Numbered from the stretch's first letter, positions 1 through 6,616 are shown. The stretch: 8,127 nucleotides of DNA from Candidatus Dadabacteria bacterium (GCA_003695505.1 RFIY01000185.1:1-8127), one strand, 5' to 3'. A program made the numbers and translations. The notes: generated by a model from the letters alone, not told the origin.

Positions 1-585
1 ATGCCGCACTGGCGGGCCCGCGACAAACGACCGGACGTGCGCATCGACATGACGGCGCGCGCCGGCGAATTGCGTATTCCCTTCACGAGCGGCGTGCTGA
101 TCGGCATCGGCGAAACGCGGCAGGAACGGGTTGAATCGCTGCTCGAGATCCGACGGCTGCATCGGCGTTACGGCCACATCCAGGAAGTCATCGTGCAAAA
201 CTTCCGCGCCGAGCCATCGACGCCGATGGCCAACGACCCGGAGCCAGACGATGATGACATCGCCTGGACGATCGCGATGGCTCGCCTGATTCTTGACGAT
301 GAGGTCACGGTGCAGGCGCCCCCGAACCTCAATCCCGATGGCATCGAAACGCTGATCGCAGCGGGCATCAACGATTTTGGCGGTATTTCTCCGGTCACGC
401 CGGATTTCATCAACCACCAGCACCCCTGGCCGCTGATCGACAGCCTGACCGAACGCTGTCACAACCTCGGGTTCGAGCTGGCGCCCCGTCTGCCCGTCTA
501 TCCAGGCTGGATCACGCCGGAGTGGCTGGATCCGGCGCTGTATGAGCGCGTGACCACCCATCCCGTCGCCGCGGAGGCCGCATGA
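1..585 (+). CDS. cofG: CofG, 7,8-didemethyl-8-hydroxy-5-deazariboflavin (Fo) synthase subunit 1, C-terminal part
   Basis: This radical SAM enzyme works with CofH to build Fo, the deazaflavin chromophore of coenzyme F420, from a tyrosine-derived adduct and 5-amino-6-ribitylaminouracil. The visible 194 residues match the second half of CofG: PHWRARDKRPDVR near the start, SGVLIGIGETRQER (about 30-43), RYGHIQEVIVQNFRAEPSTPM (about 56-76), VQAPPNLNPDG (about 104-114) and GINDFGGISPVTPDF (about 122-136). The family is usually well over 300 residues with an N-terminal CX3CX2C iron-sulfur motif. That part is missing only because the window begins inside the gene, so the ATG at base 1 is an internal methionine. 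The stop TGA (583-585) sits in an ATGA overlap with cofH, as expected for a pair of subunits made together. Actinobacteria fuse the two as FbiC; here they are separate. Identification is firm; the true start lies outside the window. Confidence 0.95.
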   Translation: MPHWRARDKRPDVRIDMTARAGELRIPFTSGVLIGIGETRQERVESLLEIRRLHRRYGHIQEVIVQNFRAEPSTPMANDPEPDDDDIAWTIAMARLILDDEVTVQAPPNLNPDGIETLIAAGINDFGGISPVTPDFINHQHPWPLIDSLTERCHNLGFELAPRLPVYPGWITPEWLDPALYERVTTHPVAAEAA

Positions 586-1886
586 CTTCGCTGTCCTCGA
601 TCCTCGACCAGGCTTCTCCGGCCGTCCGCAGGCTGCTCGACTGCGTATTGTCGGGGCATGACCTGGCCGTCGATGACGCGGTGCGCCTGTTCGAGGTCAC
701 GGGCCCCGATCTGCGCGCACTCTGCGGCACAGCCGACCACCTGCGCCGTGAACAGGCGGGCGACCTGGTCACCTACGTCGTCAACCGCAACATCAACTTC
801 ACCAATGTCTGCGTCAAAGCCTGCAAGTTCTGCGCGTTTTCGCGCGATCTGCGCTCCGAGCAGGGTTATCTGCTGCCAACCGACGAAATCATCCGCCGCA
901 CCGCGCAGGCCCGCGACTACGGCGCGACCGAGGTCTGCCTGCAGGCCGGCCTCGCCCCGACCGTCGATGGCAGCAACTACATCGAGCTGTGTCGCACGGT
1001 TCACGAAGCCATCCCGGACGTACACCTGCACGCCTTTTCGCCCGAAGAGATCCGCTACGGTGTCCAGCGCTCCAAACTGCCGCTCGTCGAGTACCTGACT
1101 GCGCTCAAGGACGCCGGACTCGGATCGCTGCCGGGAACCTCGGCGGAGATCCTGGACGATACGCTGCGACGCCGCATCGCCCCGGGCCGCATCTCGACGC
1201 AGGAATGGATCGACGTGATCACGACGGCGCACGGTCTCGGTATTCCGACAACCTCGACGATGATGTTTGGTCACGTCGAAACGTTCGCCGACCGGGCGCG
1301 GCACCTCGACCTGCTGCGGTCGATCCAGCGGGACACGGGTGGCTTTACCGAATTTGTGCCGTTGTCGTTCGTTCACGAGGAGGCGCCGCTGTTTGCGAAG
1401 CAGGAAGTCGCGGGCGTCCTGCCTGGCCCCGATGGCAACGACGTACTGCGTACCTATGCGATCGCACGCCTGATGCTCGGGCGGGACATTCCCAATTTGC
1501 AGGCGAGCTGGGTCAAGGAAGGGCTGCGAATGACGCAACTGCTGCTCGACTGCGGCGTCAACGATGTCGGCGGCACGCTGATGAACGAAAGCATTTCGAC
1601 CAAGGCCGGCGCGCGCAACGGCCAGTTGATGACGCCCGCGGTCCTGCGCCGGTTGATCCGCGGCGCCGGTCGCGAGCCTGCCGAACGCTCGACCACCTAC
1701 ACGATTCTGCGCCGATTCGGCATGGTCGAAGACCCGGATGTCGCAGCCAGCGAGCCGCTCAACAGCGTCGAGGACGCCGAAGCGGTATTCGGCAGCTATG
1801 ACGAACTCGCCAACGATCCGACGTTTCACTATGACTTCGACCGCGACTACGATGCGTCACGTACATTGATGCCACAGGGGGTCTGA
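582..1886 (+). CDS. cofH: CofH, Fo synthase subunit 2 (5-amino-6-(D-ribitylamino)uracil-tyrosine transferase)
   Basis: CofH uses S-adenosylmethionine radical chemistry to cleave L-tyrosine and join its 4-hydroxybenzyl fragment to 5-amino-6-ribitylaminouracil; CofG then closes the ring to Fo. The 434-residue product has the radical SAM cluster motif CX3CX2C at Cys77, Cys81 and Cys84 within NINFTNVCVKACKFCAFSR. It also has CLQAGLAPT (119-127), the AFSPEEI stretch (151-157), LPGTSAEIL (183-191), and the family-typical GVNDVGGTLMNESISTKAGA (325-344). The usual family end, an RSTTY motif, comes at 369-373. About 60 more residues follow, including the acidic, aromatic segment FHYDFDRDYD (415-424), so the protein is longer than typical CofH. 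The ATG start at 582 lies in an ATGA overlap with cofG and has a GGAGG at 573-577. Its stop shares a base with the next gene's ATG. Function is secure; the role of the tail is unknown. Confidence 0.96.
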   Translation: MTSLSSILDQASPAVRRLLDCVLSGHDLAVDDAVRLFEVTGPDLRALCGTADHLRREQAGDLVTYVVNRNINFTNVCVKACKFCAFSRDLRSEQGYLLPTDEIIRRTAQARDYGATEVCLQAGLAPTVDGSNYIELCRTVHEAIPDVHLHAFSPEEIRYGVQRSKLPLVEYLTALKDAGLGSLPGTSAEILDDTLRRRIAPGRISTQEWIDVITTAHGLGIPTTSTMMFGHVETFADRARHLDLLRSIQRDTGGFTEFVPLSFVHEEAPLFAKQEVAGVLPGPDGNDVLRTYAIARLMLGRDIPNLQASWVKEGLRMTQLLLDCGVNDVGGTLMNESISTKAGARNGQLMTPAVLRRLIRGAGREPAERSTTYTILRRFGMVEDPDVAASEPLNSVEDAEAVFGSYDELANDPTFHYDFDRDYDASRTLMPQGV

Positions 1887-2773
1887 TGCAACCATTGAAA
1901 TTCACCGTCTCGATCGCGATGACCAGTCCGGAACACTACATTCCGCTGGCGCAGACCGCCGAGGAATGCGGCTTTCACGCGATCGCCCTGCCCGATTCGA
2001 TTTTCTACTCCGAAGAGGTCTCGGCGGCCTATCCATACACGGCCGATGGCAGCCGGATGTGGAACGAGGATACGCCATTCATCGAGCCGATGGTCGGCGC
2101 CGCGGCGATGTCGGCGGCCACGAAATCGATCTTCTTCTACACGAGCGTGATCAAGGTTGGCGTACGCAACCCCGTCCTGCTGGCCAAGCAGGTCGGTTCG
2201 CTGGCGGTGATCTCGGGAGAGCGATTCGGACTCGGCGCCGGCATCGGCTGGCTGCCGGAGGAATTCAAATGGTGCGGCACCGAATTTCGCCAGCGCGGCA
2301 AGCGGGTCGATGAATCGCTGGAAATCATTCAGGGATTGCTGACCGGCGACTGGTTCGAATACCACGGCGAATTTTTCGACATCGGCCGCATCAAGATGCA
2401 ACCCGCGCCGAAGAAAAAGGTGCCGATCTACATCGGCGGCCACAGCAAACCGGCCTTTCGGCGCGCCGTCCGTTTCGGCGACGGCTGGGCCTCGGCGATG
2501 ATGAAGTTCGACGATCTCAAGGAGACGATCGCGACGCTGAAACAGATGCTCGCCGACGCCGGACGCGGCGATGATCCATTCGAGTTCCAGGCCGTCTGTA
2601 TCGACCGTTTTGGTGTGGACGGCTACAAGCAGCAACGCGAGATCGGCGTCACCGACGTGATCACGATTCCGTGGGTCATGTACGGCGTGCCGAACAATGC
2701 CGACCTGCAGGCCAAACAGGATGCGATCCGCCGCTTTGCCGACGACATCGTCGCCAAAGTCAACGAACAGTGA
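1886..2773 (+). CDS. LLM-class F420-dependent oxidoreductase
   Basis: The 295-residue protein belongs to the bacterial luciferase-like monooxygenase superfamily, most like its TIGR03619-type F420-dependent branch. Members are TIM-barrel enzymes that exchange hydride between F420 and an organic substrate. Typical features are ECGFHAIALPDSIF (27-40), VIKVGVRNPVLLAKQVGSL (88-106), SGERFGLGAGIGWLPEEF (110-127), the RGKRVDESLEII segment (137-148) and VPIYIGGHSKPAFRRAVRFGDGW (179-201). These include the GAGIGWLPEEF and IGGHS signatures around the cofactor site. The length is normal for the family. The ATG overlaps the cofH stop by one base (TGATG), and an AGGGGG at 1876-1881 serves as ribosome binding site. 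Cotranscription with cofG and cofH supports use of F420 rather than FMN, but that is inference. The substrate cannot be read from sequence. No signal peptide is visible, so it should be cytoplasmic. Confidence 0.92.
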   Translation: MQPLKFTVSIAMTSPEHYIPLAQTAEECGFHAIALPDSIFYSEEVSAAYPYTADGSRMWNEDTPFIEPMVGAAAMSAATKSIFFYTSVIKVGVRNPVLLAKQVGSLAVISGERFGLGAGIGWLPEEFKWCGTEFRQRGKRVDESLEIIQGLLTGDWFEYHGEFFDIGRIKMQPAPKKKVPIYIGGHSKPAFRRAVRFGDGWASAMMKFDDLKETIATLKQMLADAGRGDDPFEFQAVCIDRFGVDGYKQQREIGVTDVITIPWVMYGVPNNADLQAKQDAIRRFADDIVAKVNEQ

Positions 2774-3789
2774 GCGCATCGACGCTCGCGCCGCTGACCG
2801 CCTGGCTGCCATCGCTGATCGCGGCCGTCGCCGGATTCGGCGCGCTGGCGTTGCTGACCTGGCTGCTGCTGCGCCGCAAGGCCGTCGTTGGTCGCCAGAC
2901 GCGCGTCTGGCGTCACCTGACCCTTGCGCTGGCGACCATCGCGGTGATCGTTGCGGTCATCGCCACGCTACCGATCGAAGACACCGTCCGCGCGCAGTTG
3001 CTGAGCTTTCTCGGCCTGCTCATTTCCGGTGTGATTGGTTTGTCCTCGACATCGTTCGTCGGCAATGCGATGGCCGGCCTGATGCTGCGGGCGCTGAACA
3101 ATATTCGTCCGGGTGACTTCGTCCGCGTCGGTGAGCACTTCGGCAAGGTTTCCGAATTCGGACTGCTGCACACTGAGCTGCAAAGCGAGGAACGCACCCT
3201 GATCACGATGCCGAACCTGCATCTGGTTACGAATCCCGTAGAAGTCGTGCGCTCATCGGGCACGGTCGTGACCGCGACGGTCAGCCTCGGCTATGACGTT
3301 TCGCGCCAGACGGCGACAGAGGCGCTGCTCGACGCCGCGCGCGCCGCACAGCTCGAAGAACCGTTCGTCCACGTCCTGGAGCTCGGTGATTTTTCGGTCA
3401 CTTACCGCATCTCGGGTCTGCTGCCAAATGTCCGCTATCTGATTACCGCGCGATCCGCGCTGCGCGAAGCGATGCTCGACGGCCTCCACAAGGCCGGCAT
3501 CGAGATCGCATCGCCAACGCTGATGAACCAGCGACAGTACCCGCCGCAATGGCGATTCGTCCCGCACGCATCCACGAGCACCGCCCCTGAACCAGAACAG
3601 CCACGCGCGGAAAACATCGTCTTCGACAAGGCCGAGGCCGCCGAAACGGCGGAGCGCATCCGCGAACGCCTCGACGAGCTGGAACAGGAAATCGAGGCCG
3701 CCCACCACGACAAAGATGAAGAACGCGCCGCGCGACTCGAGCAGGCGCGCACGCATTTGCGCGACAAGTTGAACGAACTGGAGTCGTGA
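2770..3789 (+). CDS. MscS-family small-conductance mechanosensitive channel with C-terminal coiled coil
   Basis: The 339-residue product is a predicted inner-membrane channel of the MscS superfamily, which opens under membrane tension to release small solutes. Hydrophobic segments lie at about 13-34, 50-67 and 77-106. The last, rich in Gly, Ala and Ser ([22 protein letters not shown], about 82-103), matches the pore-lining helix and runs into the MscS beta domain: [19 protein letters not shown] (109-127), [19 protein letters not shown] (131-149), LVTNPVEV (152-159). From about residue 287 a charged heptad-like helix ([17 protein letters not shown] and onward) extends to the end and should form a coiled coil. 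The start is the GTG at 2770, in a GTGA overlap with the previous stop. An ATG further upstream would run deep into the oxidoreductase gene and add a non-membrane N-terminus. No strong ribosome binding site is visible, so translation probably depends on coupling. Its presence between an F420 enzyme and a methyltransferase is unexpected. Confidence 0.91.
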   Translation: MSASTLAPLTAWLPSLIAAVAGFGALALLTWLLLRRKAVVGRQTRVWRHLTLALATIAVIVAVIATLPIEDTVRAQLLSFLGLLISGVIGLSSTSFVGNAMAGLMLRALNNIRPGDFVRVGEHFGKVSEFGLLHTELQSEERTLITMPNLHLVTNPVEVVRSSGTVVTATVSLGYDVSRQTATEALLDAARAAQLEEPFVHVLELGDFSVTYRISGLLPNVRYLITARSALREAMLDGLHKAGIEIASPTLMNQRQYPPQWRFVPHASTSTAPEPEQPRAENIVFDKAEAAETAERIRERLDELEQEIEAAHHDKDEERAARLEQARTHLRDKLNELES

Positions 3790-4421
3790 GCGTATCCCTC
3801 CCTGCACTGCCGGCAGGGCTGTCCCTGGATCTGCAACAGCCGCCCGACCTGCCGGAACTGTGTTTCTGGCTGCTCGACCCCGACAGTGCCGCACGCCCGG
3901 TCGCGGACCCGGCGCTATTCCGCAGCCTTCTCGACGCCCCACCATACTGGACGATTCTCTGGCCGGCCGGGCGGGTACTCGCCCGCGCCATTCTCGACCG
4001 CGAAATCGATGTTACAGGCAAAACGGTCCTCGATTTCGGCTGCGGTTCCGGCATCGTCGCCATTGCGGCCGCCAGGGCCGGAGCAGCACACGTTGTCGCG
4101 GCCGATCAGGATCTGGAGGCCCTCACTGCCACAGGCGCCAATGCCAGGGCCAACGGTGTCCGGCTCGACACGCAACCCGATGCCTTTGCGGGGCCGGAGC
4201 GCGTCGATGTCTGTATCGTCGCCGACGTCTTTTACGACCCGGAAAACCTGCCGCTGTTGTCGCGCCTCCGGTCGCGCTGCCGCACATTGATCGTCGCCGA
4301 CTGCCGCACCGATCGCCTCGACGGTCGCCCGCCCGACACGATCGCGCGTTCGGCGACCTGGCCCGATGTGGATGTCTCGGAGCAATTTCGCAACGTCGCC
4401 ATCTGGAAAGACCCCAGGTGA
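3786..4421 (+). CDS. Class I SAM-dependent methyltransferase, EtfB-lysine-methyltransferase (METTL20)-like
   Basis: A 211-residue Rossmann-fold methyltransferase. The SAM-binding motif [20 protein letters not shown] (81-99), is followed by the acidic residue after strand 2 (AADQD, 105-109). The preceding [16 protein letters not shown] (52-67) and the later [11 protein letters not shown] are the pattern of the METTL20/methyltransferase-16 group; in that group the D-x-x-Y/F motif (here DVFY) follows motif II. Bacterial and human members of this type methylate lysines of the electron-transfer flavoprotein beta subunit. PrmA-like ribosomal protein methyltransferases are a more distant alternative. 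The start is the GTG at 3786 in a GTGA overlap with the channel gene, with GGAG only a few bases upstream (3779-3782). No membrane segment is present, so it should act in the cytoplasm. No EtfB gene is in the window, so the substrate is inferred from family resemblance only. Confidence 0.82.
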   Translation: MSVSLPALPAGLSLDLQQPPDLPELCFWLLDPDSAARPVADPALFRSLLDAPPYWTILWPAGRVLARAILDREIDVTGKTVLDFGCGSGIVAIAAARAGAAHVVAADQDLEALTATGANARANGVRLDTQPDAFAGPERVDVCIVADVFYDPENLPLLSRLRSRCRTLIVADCRTDRLDGRPPDTIARSATWPDVDVSEQFRNVAIWKDPR

Positions 4422-5116
4422 CCAACTCAACAAGTATTTACAAGGTATTGCTGTTACAGCGCAATCCGAGCGGAGAGCGCACCGCGATTGCCACCGCGCG
4501 CGATGTACTCATACCCGCGCTGTCAACGAACTCCCCTGCCCGTGTCGTCGTGTCGTGGTCCGCCGAACAACGCCCGCGCACCGTCGTTCCCCTACAGACC
4601 ACGCCCTTGCGGATGCTTTCCGTCTGGCTCCCCGAACCGCCTGCGGTCCGCGACCTTGCCGCGGTCCTCGAACCAGTGGATCCAGGTGTCGAGGTGTTCG
4701 CGGTACAGGCAAGTGAGCCGATTCCGCCCCGCCTCCCCGCCGCGGACGCCGGTTCGCCCGCGGTCGTTCTGCTGACGTTGCTGCGACGGGCACGCGGGCT
4801 CGATGACGCCACGTTCCTGCATGAATGGCACGACCGACACACGCCGCTGGCCATGCGTGTCCACCCGCTGCAAGGCTATGTCCGCAACGTCATCGATCCC
4901 GCCACCGCCCATTCCCCGGATCCGCCGGACGGAATCGTCGAGGAGCAGTACGCCGACGCCAGAACGATCGCACGGCCATGGCGGATGTTCGGCCACAACG
5001 GCGCGTGGCGCAGCGCGGCCAACATGTGGCGCGTCTGGCGCCACGTCCGCACCTTCCTCGACCTCGACCGGGCCGAAAACTGGCTGATGCATCAGGTGGA
5101 GGTCGAGCTGGCCTGA
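4418..5116 (+). CDS. EthD-domain (dimeric alpha/beta barrel) protein
   Basis: A 232-residue cytoplasmic protein. Its second half matches the EthD fold: a strand with [22 protein letters not shown] (116-137), then [22 protein letters not shown] (138-159), an acidic IVEEQYADA (173-181) and a C-terminal strand MHQVEVEL (224-231). The F-x-x-x-W-x-x-x-H pattern (F133, W137, H141) and the following LQGYVRN are typical. The first half ([15 protein letters not shown], 8-22) looks like the beginning of a second, degenerate copy of the same ferredoxin-like unit. EthD proteins occur beside degradative oxidoreductases (first seen with the ethyl tert-butyl ether P450 system), but their chemical role is mostly unsettled. 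The GTG start at 4418 lies in a GTGA overlap with the methyltransferase; GGAAAG at 4405-4410 could be the ribosome binding site. Being last in a coupled operon with an F420 enzyme, it may act on the same substrate; this is inference. Confidence 0.8.
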   Translation: MTNSTSIYKVLLLQRNPSGERTAIATARDVLIPALSTNSPARVVVSWSAEQRPRTVVPLQTTPLRMLSVWLPEPPAVRDLAAVLEPVDPGVEVFAVQASEPIPPRLPAADAGSPAVVLLTLLRRARGLDDATFLHEWHDRHTPLAMRVHPLQGYVRNVIDPATAHSPDPPDGIVEEQYADARTIARPWRMFGHNGAWRSAANMWRVWRHVRTFLDLDRAENWLMHQVEVELA

Positions 5117-5127
5117 GTTCAGGCCAG
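5108..5127 (+). terminator. Inverted repeat across the operon's last stop codon; possible U-tract-less terminator or mRNA 3' hairpin
   Basis: The arms CTGGCCTGA (5108-5116) and TCAGGCCAG (5119-5127) are perfect reverse complements separated by two bases. In RNA this gives an 8-bp stem with a four-base loop (AGUU). The left arm contains the last codons and the TGA stop of the EthD gene. No run of T follows, so it is not a canonical rho-independent terminator. It could protect the 3' end, pause transcription between the converging genes, or be a protein-binding palindrome. Confidence 0.4.
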
Positions 5128-5408
5128 GTGACGGCGAATTCGGGGAGGATTCGGCAGCGACAATATCGCGGCGCCACCACCAGCAAGAACGCGATCGGAC
5201 CTCGCGAACACGCACCGCCCGACGGGCGTTGTCCGCACCGAGTGCGCGAAGGCTCGCCCGACCGCCTCTGCGGCCGATCTCGAACACCTTGACATTGGGA
5301 CTCACACGTTCGTCACAACCGGCGCCTGTTGAATCAACCGCGAACGGGGAGCAGCGCCCCGCGGCACCTGCGGGTCGGCGGAACGATCTGTTTCCGCGCA
5401 CGCCGCCG
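5117..5408. other. Convergent intergenic region without a supportable gene
   Basis: These 292 bases lie between the stop of the EthD gene and the stop of the left-reading dehydrogenase. A left-reading frame stays open through most of it, but its translation is rich in Arg, Gly and Ser, continues antisense through the EthD gene and shows no family motif. A modest hairpin (CGGGG at 5345-5349 with CCCCG at 5357-5361) is present without a T tract. I see no RNA gene, insertion sequence or clear terminator for the left-reading gene. Confidence 0.6.
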
Positions 5409-6332
5409 TCAGGCAGAGAAGTCGAAACGGACGCCGGTCACTCGCTCGGACCACTCCCAGAGCCAGTCCGCATCGGCATCGGAACAGGCGCGGCGCGAGG
5501 GCTTCACCAGTACCGGGTACCCGGCCATTTCGCCACGTCCGTCCGGGCCGTAGTAGCTGCCCCCGCGCGCAGCGGGATCGGTCGCGGCCCGCAGTTGTGG
5601 CAACGCGCCGGCCTCGGCGTCCTGGACGAGTTTCCGCAATACTGGCTCGAATACCCGAAAAAAGAGATGCCCCTCGATGTGCCGCCCCAGATCGGTCTGC
5701 GCCGCGCCAGGGTGCGCGCCAATCGCTACAGCCGACCAGCCGTGCGCAGCGAACCGGCGTTGCAGTCCGCGCATGAACAACAGATTCGCCAGCTTCGAAC
5801 GAGCATAGGCGCGAAACGGTGTGTAGCCCCTGCCGTCCGGAAACATCGGAGCGCGCCGATCGAGCTTGCCCATCTTGTGCGCCAAGCTACTGACCGTGAC
5901 GACGCGCGCCTGCGGCGCCCGACGCAGCAACGGCAGCAACCCTCCGGTCAGTGCAAAGTGCCCAAGGTGGTTCGTGCCCATCTGCGCTTCGAAACCGTCT
6001 TCGGTCAGGCCGTACGGCGTATTCATCACGCCGGCGTTGTTGATCAGGATGTCGACCCGAGACAAATGTTCGCCTGCACGCATCGCAAACGCCCGGATGG
6101 ACGCCAGCGATTGCAGATTCAGCGGCCAGACCCGCAGATCGGCCGCCGCGTGCGCGTCCCGGATCTCGTGAGCCGCGGCATCCCCAAGCCTGGGGTCCCG
6201 GCAGCCCATCACCACGGTCGCGCCGTGCGCCGCGAGCGCACGCACCGTAGCCCGTCCCAGACCACGATTGGCCCCGGTGACGATGGCGATCTTGCCAGAA
6301 AGATCCGGGATGTCTGCGGCTGTCCAGCGCAT
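5409..6332 (-). CDS. Classical short-chain dehydrogenase/reductase, RDH/WWOX-like, NADP(H)-type
   Basis: The 307-residue enzyme is a Rossmann-fold oxidoreductase for alcohol/ketone interconversion. It carries the nucleotide motif TGANRGLG (19-26) after IAIVTG; Arg45 in MGCRDPR at the end of strand 2 favours NADP(H). It also has NNAG (98-101), and the catalytic set Asn121 (NHLGHFALT), Ser148 or Ser149 (VTVSSLAHK), Tyr176 and Lys180 (YARSK). The HPGA motif (207-210) follows. Overall it resembles retinol dehydrogenase, WWOX and protochlorophyllide-reductase-like bacterial SDRs, for which the substrate cannot be read from sequence. The ATG at 6332 places MRWTAADIPDLSGK directly before the fold, the usual spacing. 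An ATG 37 codons upstream would add an unstructured, unrelated stretch. No good ribosome binding site precedes the chosen start, so it is likely rather than certain. It stands alone, convergent with the F420 operon, with its own upstream region. Confidence 0.92.
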   Translation of the reverse strand: MRWTAADIPDLSGKIAIVTGANRGLGRATVRALAAHGATVVMGCRDPRLGDAAAHEIRDAHAAADLRVWPLNLQSLASIRAFAMRAGEHLSRVDILINNAGVMNTPYGLTEDGFEAQMGTNHLGHFALTGGLLPLLRRAPQARVVTVSSLAHKMGKLDRRAPMFPDGRGYTPFRAYARSKLANLLFMRGLQRRFAAHGWSAVAIGAHPGAAQTDLGRHIEGHLFFRVFEPVLRKLVQDAEAGALPQLRAATDPAARGGSYYGPDGRGEMAGYPVLVKPSRRACSDADADWLWEWSERVTGVRFDFSA

Positions 6333-6333
6333 G

Positions 6334-6491
6334 GCTACAGCGTAGCGCCTGCAGCCACGGCTGCGATTCGGATATTCATCGCCCACCCGGCTCGCGCCAG
6401 CCCCTCCTGATTGCGGGAAAGTGGGCGCCTCCTGAAAAGGCATGGCCGATCCAGGCTACGCTGGCCGGAACGCTACGAAATCGCGGCTACG
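6334..6491. promoter_or_regulatory. Cluster of GCTAC motifs upstream of the dehydrogenase gene; possible operator region
   Basis: The core GCTAC occurs in direct orientation at 6334-6338, 6455-6459, 6472-6476 and 6486-6490, and inverted (GTAGC) at 6342-6346. Three of the copies extend to GGCTACG or CGCTACG. The first two form a small inverted repeat (GCTAC-agc-GTAGC, 6334-6346) immediately before the dehydrogenase ATG, which would cover the ribosome-binding region. Clustering of this kind can mark a regulator-binding region, but no known operator is recognised and no convincing -35/-10 pair was found. Confidence 0.25.
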
Positions 6492-6582
6492 GGACCTGGA
6501 CAGCCCAGCCCTGGCGGAGCCTGTTGCAGTCCGGCCGTTCCTGCCCACAAGCTGTTCGTTCCGGGTGGTTGCCGCGAACCTG

Positions 6583-6616
6583 AAAAAACAGCCGTACTGC
6601 CGGCTCCGTGCCGGCA
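6583..6616 (-). terminator. Rho-independent terminator after apt
   Basis: Read on the left-reading strand, the region 18 bases past the apt stop contains AGCCG (6605-6601), a six-base loop, CGGCT (6594-6590), one G, and then six T (6588-6583). This is a canonical though short terminator hairpin. A second, stronger stem, TGCCGGC (6616-6610) with GCCGGCA (6604-6598), shares bases with it, so only one can form at a time. The T run directly after the first stem supports a terminator for the ccmF-apt transcript. Confidence 0.7.

Larger units (their letters stand above)
1..5116 (+). other. Six-gene coupled operon: cofG-cofH-oxidoreductase-channel-methyltransferase-EthD
   Basis: All six right-reading genes are joined without any intergenic base. 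The junctions are ATGA at 582-585, TGATG at 1884-1888, and GTGA at 2770-2773, 3786-3789 and 4418-4421. Such overlaps imply a single mRNA and translational coupling by terminating ribosomes. The last three genes lack strong, well-spaced ribosome binding sites, which makes coupling more likely. The promoter lies upstream of the window. Confidence 0.88.

Noticed and set aside
1-585. cofG as a truncated pseudogene because the CX3CX2C motif is missing
   Set aside because: The window begins inside the gene; all motifs expected in the visible part are intact, so there is no sign of decay.
498-1829. Long left-reading open frame of 443 codons opposite cofH
   Set aside because: It is fully antisense to a gene with clear radical SAM motifs; its translation is rich in Arg, Ala and Gly with no family motif, as expected from GC-rich codon usage on the other strand.
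2671-2769. Upstream ATG as start of the MscS channel
   Set aside because: It would overlap the oxidoreductase by about 100 bases and add a charged, non-family N-terminus; the GTG at 2770 fits the overlap pattern of the operon and begins just before the first membrane helix.
1847-2812. Left-reading open frame of 321 codons opposite the oxidoreductase gene
   Set aside because: It mirrors a well-supported luciferase-like gene, shows no motif of its own, and long antisense frames are common in this composition.
5289-5317. TTGACA as a -35 promoter element reading right
   Set aside because: No acceptable -10 element follows at 16-18 bases and no right-reading gene lies downstream.
5229-6410. Right-reading open frame of 393 codons opposite the dehydrogenase
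   Set aside because: The opposite strand encodes an SDR with all catalytic motifs; this frame translates to low-complexity Arg/Pro/Ala-rich sequence.
6333-6443. Longer N-terminus for the dehydrogenase from the ATG at 6443
   Set aside because: The added 37 residues resemble untranslated leader and the family fold begins about ten residues after the ATG at 6332.
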